Source of the DNA: JAKFEW01 sp036675505
GTDB lineage: Bacteria > Cyanobacteriota > Sericytochromatia > S15B-MN24 > JAQBPE01
DNA: 64,000 nt
Reading direction: 5' to 3'
NCBI GenBank assembly: GCA_036675505.1
Contig: JAKFEW010000143.1
Span: forward strand, 1-64,000
Positions 49,864 through 58,072 of this stretch are shown here, piece after piece. How positions within the stretch are numbered: position 1 is the stretch's first letter; each line of letters begins with the position of its first letter. The notes beneath the pieces are model-generated. The model did no database searches, was not told where the DNA came from, and saw nothing but the letters and a program-made list of their open reading frames with translations. Made by a program: the position numbers and the translations under genes.

Positions 49864-51314
49864 CGCCGGTCGAGCGAGATCGGCCGGGCCGGATCCGAAG
49901 CGGCCTCGAAGACGCGGACTTTGTCCGCGTCTTCGTCGATCATGGCCTCGCCGGCCCAGGTGAGCGGCAAGATCACCGGCTGGTAGGCCGCGTCGAGCGT
50001 CAACACGCGCCGCACGCCATGAACGATCGCCTCACCCCGACCGGGCCCGACGAGGTCGATCGCGGCCACGTCCTCGAGCCGCACGGCACGCGGCAGCTCC
50101 ACGGCGACGCGGCACCAACCGGTGCGTGCGGCCGTGAGGTCGTCGTCGCCGCGGTGGGAAACGAAAGCGCCGGGCGTGCCCTTGAGCGTGACCGAGACGC
50201 CGACGCCCCGGCCGCGGTAGGTCTGCTTGAACTCCACGAACAGGAAGCGGCGCGGGTCGCCGATCAGCCCGGCGGTGGGCGACACCGGCGCGGGCTGGTC
50301 CTCGCCTGGGACCGCAGGGCTGTCTTTCGCGGCCTTGCGCTCGCGGAAGAGCTCCTTGGCCATGAGCCCATAGGTCCACGGGTGGCGATCGAGCACCTCT
50401 TCGCGGGCGGTCTGGATCGGGTCGAGGCGGAACAGCGGCGGCAGGCGGAAGCGCAGCTCGCCCGAGCCCTCGTCGTCGTAACAGTTGTTCTCGGTGGCCA
50501 CCCGCAGGATCGGGTGCCTGCCTTCATACTTCCCTTTGAAAGCCTTGGTGAAGTGCCAGCGCGCCTGGTAGGTCTCGCGGACCGGCTTGCCCGCGGCGTC
50601 GTTTTCGACCGCGTAGCACCAGTCGATGTCGGTCGTGCGGCCCCAACGCGCCATCAAGGCGGGCGTCGAGGTGCCGCCGTCCTCGTTCGAGAAGACGGCG
50701 GTGTAGCGCAGCTGCGAGCCGCCGGCCGGGCGGGCGACTTCGTCCACCATCATGAGCAGCGGCGTGTCCGTCAGGTGAGATGCGGCGCGGCCGATGAGGA
50801 TCGGGCTGCGGGCGAGCACGTCGTGGCCGGGCGCGTCCGGCGGCACGATGCCCAGCGAGCCGCCCAACAGCTGGATCTGGGTTAGCGCGGCGGCGGAATG
50901 GCTCGCGAGCCGCTCGAGCCGGAGGACATGGGGGCCCGCGGCCAGCCCGCCCAGCGCGACCTGGTAGAGGTGGGCCTGCTCACCGGCGTACAGCACGATA
51001 TCCTGGTTGTGGGCGCCGTCGAGCGTGAGGCGCACGGTGGCTGCCTCGCGCCCCGGCTGCTCCCAGTCGCCGCCGGGCACGGCCAGGCGGAGGTCGGCCA
51101 GCACCTCGCCGGCGTCGGTCAGGGTGAAGGGCCGCTCGAGGGCGCCGCCGTCGGTGAGCGCACCGCCGTCGACGGCGGGCACGACGGTCTTGGCGGTGAT
51201 CGCCCGCTGCGACTTCGGCGCGGCGGCCGGGTGCACGACGGGGGCGGCGCCGCAAGCGGCGAGCGCAAAGGTCAGGATGAAGGCGGTGATGGCCTGGTGA
51301 GGCAACGCGATCAT
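49860..51314 (-). CDS. Uncharacterised lipoprotein
   Basis: A 484-residue protein from ATG 51314 after GGAG. Lipobox ALAAC, Cys about 21. Residues 60-150 look like a beta-rich domain (ATVRLTLDGAHNQDIVLYAG ... PHVLRLERLASHS). Residues 165-330 contain distinctive blocks PLLMMVDEVARP, WGRTTDIDWCYAVEN, ARWHFTKAFKGKYEGRHPILRVATENNCYDDEG that I cannot assign. The C-terminal half has another beta-rich segment. It shares a CTAG stop overlap with the convergent DEAD-box-like gene. Probably cell-surface; no function inferred. Confidence 0.7.
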   Translation of the reverse strand: MIALPHQAITAFILTFALAACGAAPVVHPAAAPKSQRAITAKTVVPAVDGGALTDGGALERPFTLTDAGEVLADLRLAVPGGDWEQPGREAATVRLTLDGAHNQDIVLYAGEQAHLYQVALGGLAAGPHVLRLERLASHSAAALTQIQLLGGSLGIVPPDAPGHDVLARSPILIGRAASHLTDTPLLMMVDEVARPAGGSQLRYTAVFSNEDGGTSTPALMARWGRTTDIDWCYAVENDAAGKPVRETYQARWHFTKAFKGKYEGRHPILRVATENNCYDDEGSGELRFRLPPLFRLDPIQTAREEVLDRHPWTYGLMAKELFRERKAAKDSPAVPGEDQPAPVSPTAGLIGDPRRFLFVEFKQTYRGRGVGVSVTLKGTPGAFVSHRGDDDLTAARTGWCRVAVELPRAVRLEDVAAIDLVGPGRGEAIVHGVRRVLTLDAAYQPVILPLTWAGEAMIDEDADKVRVFEAASDPARPISLDRR

Positions 51315-51485
51315 GGCTCCGGCGGCTCCTGGGTGGCTCCGTGATCGATGTCGCGGCCGGGCGCCCGCTCCTTGCGATCCCGTCGTCGGTTTTGGCCGAA
51401 ATTTATGATGATCTTTACCAAACCTTGGTCTCTTAACACCAGCCGCACGCGGATAAGCGTCGCAGAGGAGTCGAGGAGACCAACG

Positions 51486-52076
51486 ATGCATTTCATCCGC
51501 CCGCTCGTATCGCTGACCCTGCTGGCCACCCTGGCCGGCTGCGGCCGGGCGACCTCGCCCGCGATGCCCGTGACGCCTTCCGCGCCGCTGGCACCGCCGG
51601 CCGCCGCCGAGGCCCCCATCGAGGTCCCCGTTGAGCCCGCCGCCATCATCACGAGCCACACCGGCCGGGCGTTGCCCACGGTATCGATGGTCCGCGCTGC
51701 CATCGCCGACGAAGACGACCCGCCGGCGCTCGCGGCTTACATGGCCGCCGAGGACCCGCCGTCCTACAACGTGGACGACCGCACGCCCTACAACGTGGTG
51801 ATCGCCGAGAAGTCGGCCCACACCACCGCGATCGCCTGGCACACCGAGGTCCCCACCAAGGGGATCATCGAATACGGCCGCGCCTGGGGCTTCGACAAGA
51901 ATGGCTTCACCCACAAGTTTACCGACGACGTCGCCAAGACCGACCACCAGATCACCCTGACCGAGCTGCGCCGTTGGACGGGCTACGTCTACCGCGTCAC
52001 CGCCGTCTCGCCGCTGGGCCTGAAGTTCCCCGAGCAGGAGCGTAAGTTCAGGACCAAGTTCTGGTCCTGGCGCTGA
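51486..52076 (+). CDS. Lipoprotein with fibronectin-III / purple-acid-phosphatase-N-like domain
   Basis: A 196-residue protein with GAGGAG before ATG 51486. Lipobox TLAGC. A Pro/Ala-rich linker (residues 25-60) precedes a C-terminal beta domain (NVVIAEKSAHTTAIAWHTEVPTKGIIEYG ... LTELRRWTGYVYRVTAVSPLG), the arrangement of FN3-like N-terminal domains of purple acid phosphatases, but no phosphatase domain follows. Likely a surface binding or structural protein. Divergent from the lipoprotein at 49860. Confidence 0.75.
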   Translation: MHFIRPLVSLTLLATLAGCGRATSPAMPVTPSAPLAPPAAAEAPIEVPVEPAAIITSHTGRALPTVSMVRAAIADEDDPPALAAYMAAEDPPSYNVDDRTPYNVVIAEKSAHTTAIAWHTEVPTKGIIEYGRAWGFDKNGFTHKFTDDVAKTDHQITLTELRRWTGYVYRVTAVSPLGLKFPEQERKFRTKFWSWR

Positions 52077-52083
52077 CTTCAGG

Positions 52084-52140
52084 TACAATGACGCCTGCCC
52101 TCGCCGCTGGCATGGCGAGGGGCTAGTCAGGAGCGTACCT
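52084..52140 (+). promoter_or_regulatory. Promoter and short leader of the quinone-oxidoreductase-like gene
   Basis: AGGTACAAT gives TACAAT at 52084-52089. The leader contains a hairpin GCCCTCGCC ... GGCGAGGGGC (52096-52123, one bulged G) ending 17 bases before the ATG; the ribosome site AGGAG (52129-52133) lies outside it. Confidence 0.4.
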
Positions 52141-53145
52141 ATGCGCGCGGTCGTCCTTCGCGAAACCGGTGGACCAGAGGTTCTGCGGGTCGAAGAAGTG
52201 CCCGATCCGACGCCCGGTCCCGGCGAGGTCGTCGTCAAGCTGGAAGCCGCCGCGCTGAACAGGCGCGACAGCTGGATCCGCCAGGGCAAGTATGCGGGCA
52301 TTCACCTGCCGGTCGTGCTCGGCTCGGATGGCGCCGGGGAAATCGTGGCCACCGGCGACGACGTCGATGACTCGCTCGAAGGCTGGCGCGTGGTGATTAA
52401 CCCGAGCCTCGAGTGGGGCCGCGACGCGCGCGTCCAGGGACCATTCTTCAAAATCCTCGGCCTGCCGGACGACGGCACCTACGCCGAGTACGTGCGCGTG
52501 CCGGCGAGCGCGATCCACGCCATGCCGTCCAGCCTTTCGCCCGAGGAGGCTGCGGCCATCCCGCTCGCGGGCCTCACGGCTTACCGCGCGGTGGTCACCC
52601 GCGGCCAGGCGCAGGTGGACGAGCATGTCGTGATCACCGGCGTCGGCGGCGGCGTCGCCACGATGGCGCTGCAGATGGCGCGCTACGCGGGCGCGCGCGT
52701 GACCGTCACCTCGGGCTCCGAGGCCAAGCTCGCGCGGGCCCAGGAATTCGGCGCGCAGGGCGGGGTGAACTACCGCGACCCGAACTGGGTGAAGGCGCTG
52801 CGCGAGCTCACCGACGGCGGCCCGCACCTCGTCATCGACGGCACGGGCGGCACCCAGCTCGATCAGCTGCTCGACGTCGTGCGGCCAGGCGGGCGGATCG
52901 TGAGTTATGGTTCGACGCTCGGCAACGCGCCCGAGCTGCAGATCCGCCGGATTTTCTGGAAGCAGCTCACGCTGATGGGCACGACCATGGGCACGGATCA
53001 TGAATTCGCCGAAATGCTCAAGTGGTTCGAGACCGGCGCGATCTCGCCGATCGTCGATTGCGTCTATCCGCTCGAGCAAGCCGCCGATGCGCACCGCCGG
53101 ATGGACGACGCAGCGCAATTCGGCAAGATCGTGTTGAAGATTTAG
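52141..53145 (+). CDS. MDR-superfamily zinc-type/quinone oxidoreductase
   Basis: A 334-residue medium-chain dehydrogenase. The N-terminal GroES-like part is MRAVVLRETGGPEVLRVEEVPDPTPGPGEVVVKLEAAALNRRDSWIRQG and the cofactor-binding part has VITGVGGGVATMALQMARYAGARV, ending with GKIVLKI. No catalytic or structural zinc cysteines are seen, so it resembles quinone oxidoreductase or enoyl-reductase relatives (YogA type). NADPH is likely; the substrate is unknown. It stands as a single gene with its own promoter and ribosome site AGGAG. Confidence 0.9.
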   Translation: MRAVVLRETGGPEVLRVEEVPDPTPGPGEVVVKLEAAALNRRDSWIRQGKYAGIHLPVVLGSDGAGEIVATGDDVDDSLEGWRVVINPSLEWGRDARVQGPFFKILGLPDDGTYAEYVRVPASAIHAMPSSLSPEEAAAIPLAGLTAYRAVVTRGQAQVDEHVVITGVGGGVATMALQMARYAGARVTVTSGSEAKLARAQEFGAQGGVNYRDPNWVKALRELTDGGPHLVIDGTGGTQLDQLLDVVRPGGRIVSYGSTLGNAPELQIRRIFWKQLTLMGTTMGTDHEFAEMLKWFETGAISPIVDCVYPLEQAADAHRRMDDAAQFGKIVLKI

Positions 53146-53225
53146 GCCTGGCCCGGATGGGCCGCTCGGTGCTTGGATCGCGGGCCGTTCCGGCCGACTA
53201 TGGAGGTGACCGGAAGGAGACCCCC

Positions 53226-53492
53226 ATGAGCCATCGCAAGCACAAGCACAGCGCCGAGCACAACCCCGGATCGCCGCGCACCGATCGGGAGCGAGCGACC
53301 CTTCGCGGCAAGGGCAACGCACCGGATTTCCAGCCGAGCAGCAAGGAAGGCATGTCCTTCATCGGCGAAATCGGCTCCCGCGGAGACGACACCAGCCTGC
53401 GCGGCCACACCACGCCGGGCCAGGCGCAGCGCGAAGAAGAGAAGCGCTACCGGCCGCCGTCGCCGAACCCGGAGGAGGACATCACGGGCTGA
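53226..53492 (+). CDS. Small charged hydrophilic protein, uncharacterised
   Basis: An 88-residue protein from ATG 53226 with AAGGAG 8 bases upstream. Composition is Lys/Arg/Glu/Ser/Pro-rich (SHRKHKHSAEHNPGSP ... EEEKRYRPPSPNPEED) without hydrophobic core, so it is probably disordered. Homologues of such proteins are often stress-related, but none can be named. It overlaps the convergent cysteine desulfurase by 11 bases. Confidence 0.65.
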   Translation: MSHRKHKHSAEHNPGSPRTDRERATLRGKGNAPDFQPSSKEGMSFIGEIGSRGDDTSLRGHTTPGQAQREEEKRYRPPSPNPEEDITG

Positions 53493-54624
53493 CCAGGGAG
53501 CCGGCCGCTTCGCCCAAGAGGCGGCCGGCCTCATCGACCTCGGCCTCGGTCGTCCACCGGCCGAGGCTGAGGCGCACCGCGCCGAGCCCGACCTCGCGCG
53601 AAGCGCCGATCGCCTTGAGCGCCATCGACGGCTCGCGCAGGCCGGAGTGGCAGGCCGCCCCGGTGGTGGCCGCGATCCGCGGCGTCCGATCGAGCAGGTC
53701 CGTGCCGTCCAGGCCCGGGAACGAGACATTCAAGGTATGCGGCAGCCGGTGCACCGGGTCGCCGTTGACGACGACGTCCGGATAGACCGCCACGATGGCG
53801 GCCAGCAACCGGGCCTGTAAGGCCCGCATCCGCGCGGCGGCCGCCTCGAGATCGCGGCCCGCGAGCTCGCAAGCCGCGCCCAGCCCCACGATCAACGCGG
53901 CCGGGTGCGTGCCCGAGCGCAGGCCGTCCTCGTGGCCGGCGCCGTGCACCAGCGGCTCGAGGGTGAGGTCGCGGCGCTTGTAGAGCGCACCGATGCCCTG
54001 CGGGCCGCCGAACTTGTGGCCGGCGATGGTCAGCAGGTCGACGCCCAACGCGCGCACGTCGATCGGCAGCTTGCCGGCGCTCTGGGCAGCGTCGCCCAAC
54101 AGCAGCGCGCCCACCCGCCGGGCCCGTTCGGCGACCGCCGGCAAATCCTGCACCGTCCCGATCTCGTTGTTCGCGTGCTGCACGGCCACGAGCAGCACAT
54201 CCGGCCCGAGCGTCGCCTCGAGCGCCGCCAGGTCCAGGCGGCCCGCGGCGTCCACCGGGACCACGTCGGTCGACCAGCCCCACTTGCCGAGGAAGTCGCA
54301 GGCGTGGGCGATCGCGTAATGCTCGAGGGCGGAGCGCACGAGGCGCCGCCGCGCCGGGTGGGCCCAGGCTGTGCCTTTCACGGCCAGGTTGTTCGCCTCG
54401 CTGCCGCCGCCCGTGAAGACCACCTCGTCGGGCCCGCAGCCGAGGAACGCCGCGACCTGCCCCCGCGCCGCCTCGATCGCCGCCTTCACCCGCACGCCGA
54501 ACACGTGGCCGCTGCGGCTGTTGCCGTAGACGCTGTCGAGGAAGGGCGTCATCGCCTCGCGGACGCGCGGGTCGAGCGGCGCCGAGGCGTTGTAGTCCAG
54601 GTAAATCGGGGCCTCGGCGCTCAT
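53482..54624 (-). CDS. Cysteine desulfurase (NifS/IscS family), second copy
   Basis: A 380-residue PLP enzyme. Blocks: IYLDYNASAPLDPRVREAM, FTGGGSEANNLAVKG, HYAIAHACDFLG, HANNEIGTVQDL, Schiff-base Lys in TIAGHKFGGPQGIGALY and active-site Cys in TTGAACHSG. Together with the enzyme at 44688 the organism has at least two desulfurases; this one has the more usual CHSG loop, and the other has CTVLG. The upstream ribosome site is GGAG. Acceptor genes are not adjacent; a transglycosylase gene precedes it. Confidence 0.95.
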   Translation of the reverse strand: MSAEAPIYLDYNASAPLDPRVREAMTPFLDSVYGNSRSGHVFGVRVKAAIEAARGQVAAFLGCGPDEVVFTGGGSEANNLAVKGTAWAHPARRRLVRSALEHYAIAHACDFLGKWGWSTDVVPVDAAGRLDLAALEATLGPDVLLVAVQHANNEIGTVQDLPAVAERARRVGALLLGDAAQSAGKLPIDVRALGVDLLTIAGHKFGGPQGIGALYKRRDLTLEPLVHGAGHEDGLRSGTHPAALIVGLGAACELAGRDLEAAAARMRALQARLLAAIVAVYPDVVVNGDPVHRLPHTLNVSFPGLDGTDLLDRTPRIAATTGAACHSGLREPSMALKAIGASREVGLGAVRLSLGRWTTEAEVDEAGRLLGEAAGSLVSP

Positions 54625-54634
54625 GGTGGATCTC

Positions 54635-55432
54635 CTAGTTTCTCAGGATGTCGAGCAGGATGAAGTAGCGGTTCGAGAAGAGCTGCATGTAGCCGAACGC
54701 GTCGCCCAGCGAGGGGATGCGCCGTCCGGTGCGCCAGGCCGGGTACCAGACGTCCATCACCGTGCCGAACATGTCCTGGGGGTTCCAGCGTGACCTGAAC
54801 TCACGGGCCGTGAGCGTGAGGTTCAGGCGCGGGTCTTGCTGCAGGCGTTGCACCCGCAAGGCGATCGTCGGGCCGAGCGCCGGGTGGTCCTGCGCCTGCA
54901 CGGAGCCCAGGCCCACGGCATGCAGGCCACGCGCGGCGTAATACTGGTGGGTGTCGAAGTTGCTCTCGGTCCAGACGTAAGCGCCGAGGATCGCGGGGTC
55001 GAGCCCGTGGCGCAGGGCCACCTCCTCGATCAGCGAGCCCCACCGGCTCCAGCCTTTGATCCCCGTGGCCGGGCTGACGCCCCAGCGATCCTTGCCCGGC
55101 GCGAGCAGGTTGTAAGGCGTGACCTGGTCGAAGTTCGGGTGCGGCAAGGCGTTCAGGGCGCGCCACAGGGCCTTGTGACGGGCCCTGGGCACGCCGAGCT
55201 CACTGGCCTCGGCGTTCCAGGTCCGGGAGCCGAGCTTGGTGGCGAGCAGCATCGCCAGCTCGATCGAGACGCCATGAGCCCTCGCGATCGGCGCGAAGCG
55301 CGCCTCGATGTCGGCACGCTCGATGCGCACCCGCTCCTCGACCGGCGGCAGCGACGAAGCCGGGGCGGGCACGGCGATGGCGGCGAACGCCGTCAGCGCC
55401 GCCGCCGCGATTGAAATGGGAAACGCAGCCAT
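54635..55432 (-). CDS. Secreted lytic-transglycosylase-like (SLT) protein
   Basis: A 265-residue protein with a signal peptide (residues 1-26). The SLT-like domain (GLDPAILGAYVWTESNFDTHQYYAARGLHAVGLGSVQ) has the catalytic Glu in WTESNF, but the usual GLMQ is changed to GSVQ; a later GYMQLF could play that part. A first half without clear match (residues 40-120) precedes it. If active it would cleave glycan strands in peptidoglycan. Located 10 bases upstream of the cysteine desulfurase start on the same strand. Confidence 0.7.
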   Translation of the reverse strand: MAAFPISIAAAALTAFAAIAVPAPASSLPPVEERVRIERADIEARFAPIARAHGVSIELAMLLATKLGSRTWNAEASELGVPRARHKALWRALNALPHPNFDQVTPYNLLAPGKDRWGVSPATGIKGWSRWGSLIEEVALRHGLDPAILGAYVWTESNFDTHQYYAARGLHAVGLGSVQAQDHPALGPTIALRVQRLQQDPRLNLTLTAREFRSRWNPQDMFGTVMDVWYPAWRTGRRIPSLGDAFGYMQLFSNRYFILLDILRN

Positions 55433-55462
55433 CGCGGGCGTCTCCGGTCGGAACGGATCCGA

Positions 55463-55771
55463 TCAGGCCAGCGGGGCCTGCTCGCCTTCCGCTTCCGCCG
55501 CGGCGACCTCGGGGTAGAGGGCGTTCTTGTACTTGTCGAGCAACGACTTGGCGGCGCCGATGCCGTTGCCTTCCTTCTCGAAGGGCGACAGACGAACCTC
55601 GAGCCATTCCACGTGCTCGACCTTCGACTCGGGGTAGCTCATCATCACCATGTCGTCCTGCGTCTCGCGCGGATAGGTGATGAGGTGGACCCAGCCGGGC
55701 GTATGCAGGGACACGACGCCCCGGCTCCAGCTGTTCTCATTGGAATACTTGATTTGGGCGACACCCCACAT
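55463..55771 (-). CDS. Conserved-type small protein, uncharacterised
   Basis: A 102-residue protein from ATG 55771 with AGGAGG upstream. It is a single globular segment (WGVAQIKYSNENSWSRGVVSLHTPGWVHLITYP ... VEWLEVRLSPFEKEG) with helical tail LLDKYKNALYPEVAAAEAEGEQ. No signal or membrane segment. I do not recognise it. Divergent from trmB across 63 bases. Confidence 0.65.
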   Translation of the reverse strand: MWGVAQIKYSNENSWSRGVVSLHTPGWVHLITYPRETQDDMVMMSYPESKVEHVEWLEVRLSPFEKEGNGIGAAKSLLDKYKNALYPEVAAAEAEGEQAPLA

Positions 55772-55834
55772 GGGCGGTTCCTCCTGATCGGGACGCTGCG
55801 ATGCGGCCAACAGGATACTATAGAATAGGTTGCC

Positions 55835-56464
55835 ATGGGCAAGAAGCTCCTCGCGATGGAATACTACCAGGCACCGCCGTTCGACGTATTGCTCGATCCC
55901 AAGCGGTTCGTCGGACGCTGGGAAGCCACCTTCGGGCGCAAAGCCCCGCTCCACGTCGAAATCGGCATGGGCCTGGGCCACCACCTCATCGCGTTCGCGC
56001 GGGAACGTCCCGAGTGGAACCACCTCGGCCTCGAGATGAAGATGCACCGCATCTACTCGGCGCGCCAGATGGTGCTGCGCCAGGCGATCGACAACATCCG
56101 CTTCGTGCCGGGTGACGCTCGCCGTGCGCTCGAGGCCTTCTGCCCCGGCGACGTGCACCGCCTCACGCTGCTCTTCTCGGATCCCTGGCCGCGGCACCCC
56201 GACCGGCGGCTCACCTCGCCCGGGTTCCTCGCGCTCTACCGGCGCGCCCTCGGCCCGGGCGGCTTGCTGCACTTCCGCACGGACGACCCGGACCTGTTCG
56301 CTTATTCGCTCACGACCCTCACGCAGGAGGGCTTCGCGTACAACGCCGCGGTGCCCGTCCACCGGGTCCTCACGGACTTCGAGAAGCGCTGGCTCGGTAT
56401 GGGGCGCCTGATCTATGGCGTGGATGCCTGGGTCGCGCAAGCCGAGGCTAACATAACGACGTGA
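55835..56464 (+). CDS. trmB: tRNA (guanine-N7-)-methyltransferase
   Basis: A 209-residue SAM-dependent methyltransferase. HVEIGMGLGHHLIAFARERPEWNHLGLE is motif I and following, NIRFVPGDAR is next, and FSDPWPRHPDRRLTSPGFLALYRRAL is the TrmB signature. TDFEKRWLGMGRLIYGV is near the end. It methylates G46 in tRNA variable loops. ATG 55835 is preceded by TAGAAT (55821-55826) only 8 bases upstream, implying a leaderless or very short leader transcript. Confidence 0.95.
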   Translation: MGKKLLAMEYYQAPPFDVLLDPKRFVGRWEATFGRKAPLHVEIGMGLGHHLIAFARERPEWNHLGLEMKMHRIYSARQMVLRQAIDNIRFVPGDARRALEAFCPGDVHRLTLLFSDPWPRHPDRRLTSPGFLALYRRALGPGGLLHFRTDDPDLFAYSLTTLTQEGFAYNAAVPVHRVLTDFEKRWLGMGRLIYGVDAWVAQAEANITT

Positions 56465-56470
56465 CGCAAC

Positions 56471-56493
56471 GCACCAAAAGCGAGATTTGGTGC
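56471..56493 (+). terminator. Hairpin after trmB
   Basis: GCACCAAA-N7-TTTGGTGC, 8-bp perfect arms just after the trmB stop. There is no T-run, so only a probable terminator. Confidence 0.5.
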
Positions 56494-56616
56494 GGATCAT
56501 GACGATCATCACAGGCTGACGGTAGCCACCCGTCTATTATGTCAGGACAGCGCCGTATGCCAGCCCGCTCGCCGGGCGGTGCGGAAGCCAGCCCGAGCCA
56601 TAACGGGGAAGCCGCC

Positions 56617-57951
56617 ATGCAGTCCGCGAAACACCATGCGTCCCAGCCGATGACGCCCGCGAAGCACCGCGCGAACGCGCCGCAAGGGGCGCTCGTGCCG
56701 GCGCGCGTCGCCTCGATGCCGATCGAGCCGCCGCACCCCAAGGAGGTGCGCGACAAGCTCGAGTTTTCGTCGGCCACCAGCTACAAGAAGGCCATCCAGC
56801 TCGCCGATCGGTACTACTGGCAGGCCCTGCTGGCGGTCGATCGCCGCGAGGCGAGCGTGCGCAAGGCCGAGCGCCAGGCCCAGGTGGACCAGGCCGACAC
56901 CCAGTCGACCTACCAGCGCCAGCTCACCGCGGCGCAGCAGCGCTATCGTCAGCTGATCGAGCAGGCGCATGCCAAGCACCGGCAGGCGATTTTCACCGCG
57001 CGCCAGAACGCCCGTCAGGCGGAAGAAATTTACAAGGAAGTGCTCAAGGGCGTGGCCGGCTTCGGCGAGCTGCAGCTGCGCAGCCTCGCGCTGGCCGACG
57101 CCCGCGGGTTGACGACGGCGCTGATCCAATCGTACAAGGGCGCGCTGGGCCCGGACGGCCTCGGCGACCTGACGTCCTTCCTGAACGCCTTCGACCGCGT
57201 GCTCGACCTGGCGCGCGATCGCCGCATGATCGTGCCCGTCCAGTTCGGTGAGTCGCTGATCAAGGCCCTGGTGCAGCGGCAGGTCCGCCACCTGGCCAGC
57301 GGCAGCGCGAAGGTCGCCGACGCCAAGGGCGATGCCGAACGGCTCAAGCAGGCCGCGGGCGCGCGCCTCACCGCCATCAAGGTCTTCATCTCGGAAGTCG
57401 GCGGCGACGCCACGCCGCCCACGATCCGCACGATCTACTTCTCGGTGCACGACTGGCTCGCCAAGACGTCCGGCACGCCCTTCGATCTCGCGATGGACCG
57501 CCTCAAGCTCGACGTCGAGGCCACCACGCGGCGCGAGCAGCGCAACCTGGAGGACCAGATGAAGGTCGCGATCCAGGCCTGCACGCGGATGAACCAGATT
57601 CGGCCGGTCGCCGAGACCTACCAGGCGGCCCAGCGCATGCTGCTGAGCTCGGAGCAGGCGGCGAAGAACGTGCTGCACGCCGACCTCCAGCGCATCGAGG
57701 TGGCCCTCCAGCGCGAGCTGCAGATGGCCGAGGCGATGGTGGTGGGCATGGACCACACCAGCGCCAAGCGCCTCGCGCAGGCCAAGCGGGATCTCTCGGG
57801 CGCCCGCAAGATGGTGAACCGCTGGTTCCGCGTGATGGAAACGCTCCAGGAGGTCGGTCGCTGGCAGAAGTTCTGCTGGCGCATGATGGAAGGCTTCGAC
57901 TACGAGGCGTTCTGGGACGACGTGCGGGCCAAGCAGATGGCCCGCCAATAG
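56617..57951 (+). CDS. Long helical / coiled-coil protein, uncharacterised
   Basis: A 444-residue protein from ATG 56617 (GGGGAAG 7 bases upstream); ATG 56539 is an alternative adding 26 residues, but a -10-like TATTAT at 56535-56540 overlaps it. Residues 55-160 are a coiled coil (QRQLTAAQQRYRQLIEQAHAKHRQAIFTARQ). The rest is a helical domain with residues 290-370 EATTRREQRNLEDQMKVAIQ. No membrane segment or enzyme motif. The gene has a strong terminator, so it is a monocistronic unit. Function unknown. Confidence 0.68.
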   Translation: MQSAKHHASQPMTPAKHRANAPQGALVPARVASMPIEPPHPKEVRDKLEFSSATSYKKAIQLADRYYWQALLAVDRREASVRKAERQAQVDQADTQSTYQRQLTAAQQRYRQLIEQAHAKHRQAIFTARQNARQAEEIYKEVLKGVAGFGELQLRSLALADARGLTTALIQSYKGALGPDGLGDLTSFLNAFDRVLDLARDRRMIVPVQFGESLIKALVQRQVRHLASGSAKVADAKGDAERLKQAAGARLTAIKVFISEVGGDATPPTIRTIYFSVHDWLAKTSGTPFDLAMDRLKLDVEATTRREQRNLEDQMKVAIQACTRMNQIRPVAETYQAAQRMLLSSEQAAKNVLHADLQRIEVALQRELQMAEAMVVGMDHTSAKRLAQAKRDLSGARKMVNRWFRVMETLQEVGRWQKFCWRMMEGFDYEAFWDDVRAKQMARQ

Positions 57952-57971
57952 CGGTCGGATCACCGGCCGTC

Positions 57972-58002
57972 ATGCCGCGCTTCCGGGCGCGGCATTTTTT
58001 TT
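57972..58002 (+). terminator. Rho-independent terminator
   Basis: ATGCCGCGC-TTCCGG-GCGCGGCAT, 9-bp perfect stem, followed by eight T at 57995-58002. Confidence 0.92.
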
Positions 58003-58072
58003 GGCGCTGGACGCAAGTTTAAGATCAGATTATTCTATATTTAAATCGAGTGTATTGGTGGAGGGAAATCGC